Source of the DNA: Panulirus ornatus
Taxonomy: Eukaryota > Arthropoda > Malacostraca > Decapoda > Palinuridae
Assembly (NCBI RefSeq): GCF_036320965.1
Contig: NC_092262.1
Span: 4,163,587-4,227,586 of the forward strand
Direction: 5' to 3'
DNA length: 64,000 nt
A program made the translations under genes and the position numbers. The notes beneath the pieces are model-generated. The model saw nothing but the letters and a program-made list of their open reading frames with translations, was not told where the DNA came from and searched no databases. This document shows, in pieces, positions 57,598-64,000 of the stretch; position 1 is the stretch's first letter; each line of letters starts with the position of its first letter.

Positions 57598-58338
57598 GTC
57601 ACCACCCACAACCCTACACCTGGTACCACCACACACCTGCCACAACCCTACACCTGGTACCACCACACACCTGCCACAACCCTACACCTGGTACCACCAC
57701 ACACCTGCCACAACCCTACACCTGGTACCACCACACACATGCCACAACCCTACACCTGGTACCACCACACACCTGCCACAACCCTACACCTGGTACCACC
57801 ACACACCTGCCACAACCCTACACCTGGTACCACCACACACCTGCCACAACCCTACACCTGGTACCACCACACACCTGCCACAACCCTACACCTGGTACCA
57901 CCACACACATGCCACAACCCTACACCTGGTACCACCACACACATGCCACAACCCTACACCTGGTACCACCACACACCTGCCACAACCCTACACCTGGTAC
58001 CACCACACACCTGCCACAACCCTACACCTGTACCACCCACACACATGCCACAACCCTACACCTGGTACCACCACACACCTGCCACAACCCTACACCTGGT
58101 ACCACCACACACCTGCCACAACCCTACCCACGTCACCCCCACAACTACACCTGTCAACACCACACACCTGCCACAACCCTACACCTGGTACCACCACACA
58201 CCTGCCACAACCCTACACCTGGTACCACCACACACCTGCCACAACCCTACACCTGGTACCACCACACACCTGCCACAACCCTACACCTGGTACCACCACA
58301 CACCTGCCACAACCCTACACCTGGTACCACCACACACC
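57598..58338. repeat. Minisatellite, 34-bp unit, about 22 copies
   Basis: Units carry CACAACCCTACACCTGGTAC plus CACCACACACCTGC, very uniform, with CATGC variants and one irregular stretch at about 58121-58165. Homogeneity suggests recent expansion. Confidence 0.95.
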
Positions 58339-58516
58339 ATAATTTTCTGTCTTCCTTTCTAAAGCATTTGCTCAGCAGATTTCACAAGTATCTAAGCATT
58401 AGATTTTTTTTTGTAAGATTCTAATACTCTTACCGGGAAAATAGAAATGTTGTCTGTATTTATTTTACCTCAAGTAAATGTATTAGTCCGGAGGCAGAAT
58501 ATTATAGAAAATGTCA

Positions 58517-58518
<2 letters not shown>

Positions 58519-58556
<38 letters not shown>
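58519..58556. repeat. (TA)n microsatellite
   Basis: About 18 units before repeat B copy 2. Confidence 0.93.
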
Positions 58557-58560
<4 letters not shown>

Positions 58561-58658
58561 AAGGATCACAATTTTGTGCGTGTCTAACCTGATGATGTGA
58601 TAATTACACGAAAGTGCACTTGGGAACTTATCGTTTCATTTTCCCTGTGGATTCATAG

Positions 58659-58660
<2 letters not shown>
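58553..58660 (+). mobile_element. Dispersed repeat B, copy 2
   Basis: TTGGAAAGGATCACAATTTT, then CTGATGATGTGATAATTACA, CGAAAGTGCACTTGGG and GTGGATTCATAGGAAT, running into (TA)n at 58661-58724. Its first part matches the far end of the copy at 61061-61180 in reverse. Confidence 0.8.

Positions 58661-58724
<64 letters not shown>
58661..58724. repeat. (TA)n microsatellite abutting repeat B
   Basis: About 32 TA units directly after CATAGGAA. Confidence 0.95.
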
Positions 58725-58729
<5 letters not shown>

Positions 58730-59124
58730 CAGGACAAACGTGTAGATATTGTACTACAAGTCTTGATCTTTGTATAACTATAATATTCTGTATTTTAAAC
58801 TCAGACGTTTAGATGGAAACACAATATATTTTTACTCGTTAGGAAATTAGCTATCGTGTTGCTGTCATCATAAATGAAGTATATACCTTTTTATTTTGGT
58901 TTTTGTTTATATATTGTTAGTTGTATATCAACATTAGAATGCGTAATTTACTCATGACTTTTGCGTTTCTATAATTATTTCACAAGAGATCAGAAACTGA
59001 TTGTATATACGAGGTACAGTTCATTGTAAATTCTTAAATAATGTTTCTTGTACCAGGAATATGAAATGACTTGATTGCATCTGTGATTCATCAGTCAAAA
59101 TAATGAATGAATTAGTATGAATAT
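58725..59124. other. Intergenic stretch, nothing recognised
   Basis: AT-rich sequence between repeat B and the next LINE copy. Confidence 0.5.
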
Positions 59125-59996
59125 ATGTTTGAAGGAATAGTGTTTCCAGCAATGTTGTATGGTTGCGAGGCGTGGGCTATGGATAGAGTTGTGCGCAGGA
59201 GGGTGGATGTGCTGGAAATGAGATGTTTGAGGACAATATGTGGTGTGAGGTGGTTTGATCGAATAAGTAATGTAAGGGTAAGAGAGATGTGTGGTAATAA
59301 AAAGAGCGTGGTTAAGAGAGCAGAGGAGGGTGTATTGAAATGGTTTGGTCATATGGAGAGAATGAATGAGGAAAGATTGACCAAGAGGATATATGTGTCA
59401 GAGGTGGAGGGAACGAGAAGTGGGAGACCAGATTGGAGGTGGAAAGATGGAGTGAAAAAGATTTTGAGTGATCGGGGCCTGAACATGCAGGAGGGTTAAA
59501 GGCGTGCAAGGAATAGAGTGAATTGGAACGATGTGGTATACCGGGGTCGACGTGCTGTCAATGGATTGAACCAGGGCATGTGAAGCGTCTGGGGTAAACC
59601 ATGGAAAGTTGTGTGGGGCCTGGATGTGGAAAGGGAGCTGTGGTTTCGATGCGTTATACACGACAGCTAGAGACTGAGTGTGAACGAATGGGGCCTTTGT
59701 TGTCTTTTCCTAGCGCTACCTCGTGGGGGAGGGGGGGTGCTATTTTATGTGTAGCGGGGTGGCGACGAGAATGGATGAAGGCAGCAAGTATGAATATGTA
59801 CATATGTATATATGTATATGCCTGTGTATGTATATGTATGTATACTTTGAAATGTATAGGTATGTATTTGTACGAGTATGTACGTGTGTGGACGTGTATG
59901 CATATACATGTGTATGTGGGTGGGTTAGGCCATTCTTTCGTCTGTTTCCTTGCGCTACCTCGCTAATGCGAGAGACAGCGACAAAATATAATAATA

Positions 59997-59998
<2 letters not shown>
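59125..59998 (+). mobile_element. LINE copy, 5'-truncated
   Basis: It starts at MFEGIVFPAMLYGCEAW and is open to 59499, where a Glu codon has become TAA just before the usual C-terminus. It has a 3' UTR and tail core CTACCTCGCTAATGCGAGAG, then an A/T tail into (TA)n at 60000-60046. Confidence 0.92.

Positions 59999-59999
<1 letters not shown>

Positions 60000-60046
<47 letters not shown>
60000..60046. repeat. (TA)n microsatellite after a LINE tail
   Basis: Continues from the ATAATAATAGTGATATA tail. Confidence 0.93.
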
Positions 60047-60047
<1 letters not shown>

Positions 60048-60107
60048 TGTAGCTTTGAAGTATATGTCGTTTTCATAATTGGTATAATTTGTTAGTCTGT
60101 CTGTCTG

Positions 60108-60111
<4 letters not shown>

Positions 60112-60186
<75 letters not shown>

Positions 60187-60197
60187 CCCCCCCCCCC
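60112..60197. repeat. (CT)n microsatellite with C run
   Basis: About 36 CT units and then a run of about 14 C. Confidence 0.95.
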
Positions 60198-60310
60198 ACC
60201 CCACGTTTAGCACTATCATGACATAGGGACAGCGCTCAATCACCCAGTCCTTCAGTAAGAGCGTAAATCTCCTCCCAGTTGAGGAGAGTCTCATCCTTAT
60301 GCCTTTGACT

Positions 60311-60745
60311 TGTTTACGATGTTCTTAAAGGTTAATTAAGAGTCTTGTAACGACCGATGGAGTCATTGTTGACGTAAACAATGTTGGAATGTGACCACCG
60401 GTGTAAACATCTGACGTAAACAATAACTGTAAACAGGACGCGTAACAGTAAACAATATACGCAACTTTAAACATTATGCGTAACTGTAAACAGTATCGAC
60501 AAGTTCAAACAATGGTTGCAAATAGATAGTATAGATATGTGAAAGATGCAAACAGTAACGGAATGGAGTAAAAACATATTCAAAGTTTGATGTTAATAAG
60601 TAAAATTGTGGGCATTAAGGAGATGTGTAAAATATGATTGTAAACACAATCACTGATGTAAACAAAGATGTTCATACTGCTGTGAATAATGATGAAAATA
60701 TTACCGTAAACACGTTTGTTTACGTAATTATGAAATACTGTTTAC
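60311..60745. promoter_or_regulatory. Homotypic cluster of 12 forkhead-type GTAAACA sites
   Basis: GTAAACA starts at 60374, 60403, 60416, 60429, 60448, 60486, 60640, 60658 and 60706 on the + strand; its complement TGTTTAC starts at 60311, 60717 and 60739. It is not a regular tandem array. GTAAACA is the core of FOX-factor sites. Confidence 0.55.
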
Positions 60746-60789
60746 ATTTCTCTGTAAACTTTTAAAAGTATATAGAAATTCATTTAGCA

Positions 60790-60888
<99 letters not shown>
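60790..60888. repeat. (TA)n then (GT)n microsatellite
   Basis: (TA)n to 60864 and (GT)n to 60888, abutting inverted repeat B. Confidence 0.95.
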
Positions 60889-60904
60889 ATATGAATACAC
60901 ATAT

Positions 60905-61180
60905 ACATATTCCTATGAGTCCACGGGGAAAATGAAACACGATAAGTTCCCAAGTGCACTTTCGTGTAATGATCACATCATCAGGGGAGATACAAGAAAG
61001 AAATATAACAGTCAGTTGATATACATCGAAGAGACGAAGCTACGACGCCATTTGGTAAATAAGTGATGTGATTATTACACGAAAGTGCACTTGGGAACTA
61101 ATCGTGTTTCATTTTCCCCGTGGACTCATGATATACTTGATCACGCGCAAAATTGTGATCCTTTCCAACATATTCATATG
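60905..61180. mobile_element. Dispersed repeat B, inverted pair
   Basis: Minus copy at 60905-61060 (TCCTATGAGTCCACGGGG to GCCATTTGGTAAATAAG), joined to a plus copy at 61061-61180 (GATGTGATTATTACACGAAA to TTGTGATCCTTTCCAACAT). About 70 bases are complementary between the two halves. Confidence 0.82.
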
Positions 61181-61327
61181 TGTACTTACCCCTCCTTGCT
61201 CTCTCTTTCAAATGTTAAAAGTATACAGAAAAGCATTCAGGAAACATATGCATGTAAATAAACACATGAAAACATATGTGTACTTACCCCTCTCTCTCTC
61301 TGTCTATGTCTTTCTCACGGCCCCAAC

Positions 61328-61468
<141 letters not shown>

Positions 61469-61619
61469 AAACCCCTCCCCCCCCCACGCAGGCCAGACGT
61501 ACATCATGTCTACATCAATCAATCGTTCGTCTTCTAAATTCAATTATCTTCCCACAATTCTGTACCTTCCCCACAGCGGAAGGCGAACCAAATCACGAGA
61601 ATTTATTTCCCGGGAATAA

Positions 61620-62510
61620 AGTAAAACGCCAGAGTCTTTACGACGTAGAATAAATTCGGGATTTATTTTGTTTTTTTTCCTTTTTGGCATCTGTGATGCA
61701 GGGAAACACACATGCCATATTTCAAGCCAAAGTTTCTGATCTGAATATTTGGGAAATTCTCTCTCTTCTCTTTTGAAGTAATCAATTATATATATGAAAT
61801 TCCTCTAATAGAATTAGTAATTCATTTGTGAAAAGTTACGAGTTTACTCAAGATAGTTTGGAACATATTTACAATTTCTTTATTTTGTGTTGCACAACCT
61901 GGTTTTATTGCTGGCATCAGTGTTGCAAGTCTTCGGCCAGTCATGCAGCAGTGTTACAAGATCCTATGAATATATGTTTATCAAATAGACAATATGTAAT
62001 ATTACAATACTAGGACTTCCTGGTCGTGTTTTCCTTAGTATTTCTGTCTTTAGTTTATTTTTACTATTTAAGTATAAAAAACTGAGTAGTAGTTGTTAAT
62101 ACAATTGAAGATATAGATAAAATAATTAGACTGGCTAAGATATGGATGACGCAGTAAGAAAATATATTAACGCGAAGCAGTTACACTTAAATAGCTAAGA
62201 TATAAATGTATTGAGAAGGTTTATGATGGTCTTAGAAAAGGTGTTCAAGATTTCTTAATTGGTGGTTGTAAATAGTTGTTTACGACCTGGCCTGGTTGTT
62301 AAGATTGAAGACTAGCAAATCAAATATGTTAGTAAGATGATTTAAAAATTTGGATGGAAATAGAATCACTTTGTGTATTGAGTTGATGTGAATGCAGGTG
62401 TTAATCTCTGGGGTATGTGGATGGATCAACTTAATGTGAAATTAAAGTAGAAATTAGGAAAGCATTTTGATAAGTGTTGGGGGTTCACTGCAACACACTG
62501 TCTCTTGGTC
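61620..62510. other. Intergenic stretch, no gene seen
   Basis: AT-rich, without repeat or coding signal that I can support. Confidence 0.5.
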
Positions 62511-62516
62511 GAGTGA

Positions 62517-62757
62517 TGTGTGTGTGTGTGTGTGTGTGTGTTTGTGATAAGTGAGGAATAGATAGATATATAGATAGATAGATAGATACGTAGATACATA
62601 GATGGATGGACAGATAGATAGGTAGATAGATGGATGGATAGATAGATGGATGGATGGATGGATAGATAGATAGATGGATTGATAGATAGAGTGATAGATA
62701 GATGGATAGATAGATGGATGGATAGATAGATTGATAGATAGATAGATAGATTGATGT
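62517..62757. repeat. (GT)n and degenerate (GATA/GATG)n microsatellite
   Basis: (GT)n at 62517-62541 and (GATA)n with GATG and GATT units at 62558-62757. Confidence 0.92.
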
Positions 62758-62949
62758 GGATTTTAATGGTGCGCGCTAAGTGTATTTCAAAGAAATGTCA
62801 TGTATGATGTTTTTGTCTATCACGATATACGACATATGTGTTTGTCGATGTTTATTTGTTCGTCTTGTTCTTGAACATGTGTGTTTGTGTATATTTCTGT
62901 CTGTGTGTGTGTGATGTTACTTGATTATTATTACTTATCTGAGCACGTT

Positions 62950-62953
<4 letters not shown>

Positions 62954-63004
<51 letters not shown>
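62954..63004. repeat. (GT)n microsatellite
   Basis: About 25 GT units. Confidence 0.95.
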
Positions 63005-63006
<2 letters not shown>

Positions 63007-63249
63007 TTGATATATTTTTAGACCCTACGAATATCCCAGATGTCCCAGTGTCCCACGAGCAGCCAATATATCCCAACATCCGGAGTAACATTGGCTAATC
63101 CCAACACATTCAAAAGGCAATAGATACGAACCCTAAACGATTCAATCCATATGAAGGAAAACCATAAGAGCTGTGTCCCCTGTGTTATGATGGGGGAATA
63201 CCGACTCTGTGTCCCCGTATGGCTTGTCCTTATCTGCTCTCCTGATGCA

Positions 63250-63314
<65 letters not shown>

Positions 63315-63323
63315 AGAGAGAGA

Positions 63324-63362
<39 letters not shown>

Positions 63363-63424
63363 GGAGAAGGAGAAAGAGAGAGGGAGAGGGAGGGAGAGAG
63401 AAGGAGAGAGAGAGAGAGGAGGAG

Positions 63425-63497
<73 letters not shown>
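63250..63497. repeat. (GA)n microsatellite, interrupted
   Basis: GA with GGAGA and AGGAG interruptions over about 250 bases. Confidence 0.95.
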
Positions 63498-63503
<6 letters not shown>

Positions 63504-63580
63504 CAGTCATAATGGCCTTTTGTCCAATATATAGAAATGCAGAACTCGACCACTGAAAAGACTTCATGTTTCCCCACTGG

Positions 63581-63973
63581 ATAACAGACTGGACACAGTG
63601 GAAGATAACAGACTGGACACAGTGGAAGATAACAGACTGGACACAGTGGAAGATAACAGACTGGACACAGTGGAAGATAACAGACTGGACACAGTGGAAG
63701 ATAACAGACTGGACACAGTGGAAGATAACAGACCGGACACAGTGGAAGATAACAGACTGGACACAGTGGAAGATAACAGACTGGACACAGTGGAAGATAA
63801 CAGACTGGACACAGTGGAAGATAACAGACTGGACACAGTGGAAGATAACAGACTGGACACAGTGGAAGATAACAGACTGGACACAGTGGAAGATAACAGA
63901 CTGGACACAGTGGAAGATAACAGACTGGACACAGTGGAAGATAACAGACCGGACACAGTGGAAGATAACAGAC
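63581..63973. repeat. Minisatellite, 24-bp unit, about 16 copies
   Basis: Units carry GATAACAGACTGGACACAGT plus GGAA, almost identical (two ACCGG variants). It reaches nearly the window end. Confidence 0.95.
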
Positions 63974-64000
63974 ATACAGATGGTACCAACACATAACAGA

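Noticed and set aside
57588..58424. 278-codon His/Thr/Pro-rich frame
   Set aside because: Frame through the 34-bp minisatellite with no start context or conserved domain.
63581..63973. CRISPR array
   Set aside because: Direct repeats without unique spacers, in a eukaryotic context; a plain tandem array.
63142..63996. Frames of LSLSLS, ERERER, SVIFHCVQ and VEDNRLDT
   Set aside because: Translation of the (GA)n tract and the 24-bp minisatellite.

Overview
The window is eukaryotic genomic DNA, almost certainly arthropod and most likely from a decapod crustacean. Four things point that way: a single intron-rich gene with canonical GT-AG splice sites, many copies of one LINE family with an AT-rich tail, an interstitial tract of the arthropod telomere motif TTAGG, and an extreme load of microsatellites and minisatellites. 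The taxon is inferred from these traits; no search could be run.

Only one protein-coding gene can be supported: an orthologue of SCYL3 (PACE-1), a SCY1-family pseudokinase, on the + strand. I assembled 11 coding exons (8776-8832, 11060-11176, 12226-12414, 13068-13159, 14500-14669, 14826-15012, 17408-17547, 20397-20572, 22290-22439, 22770-22896, 24310-25385). Their phases join into one 826-residue frame. The product has an N-terminal myristoylation-type MGNTDS start, a degenerate kinase-like domain, a HEAT-like region and a long acidic, Trp-rich C-terminal tail.

Layout: 1-8500 is AT-rich sequence without a recognisable gene, but with a small promoter-like motif cluster near 5335. 8500-25385 is SCYL3; introns 3, 6, 7, 8 and 10 carry copies or bare tails of one LINE family and of a SINE-like repeat that shares its tail. 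25386-35000 is AT-rich intergenic or 3' UTR sequence with old decayed repeats and one fragment of a different reverse transcriptase. 35000-64000 changes character abruptly. It is a dense field of (TA)n, (GA)n and (GT)n tracts and at least a dozen minisatellites (units 21-54 bp), with a TTAGG/TTAGC tract, three more LINE copies, a tRNA-derived SINE and a recurring repeat of unknown class that abuts (TA)n.

Most long reading frames outside SCYL3 are either reverse transcriptase remnants (all truncated or broken) or frames through tandem repeats whose unit is a multiple of three. The most interesting non-genic signals are: the LINE/SINE tail sharing with clear target-site duplications; a 12-site forkhead-type GTAAACA cluster (60311-60745); a 1.26-kb array of about 60 units of 21 bp, most carrying CACGTG (49796-51058); a head-to-head inverted pair of minisatellites (48606-49180); and promoter-like clusters (RFX/YY1-like at 5335, E2F-like at 53660) with no gene yet attached.
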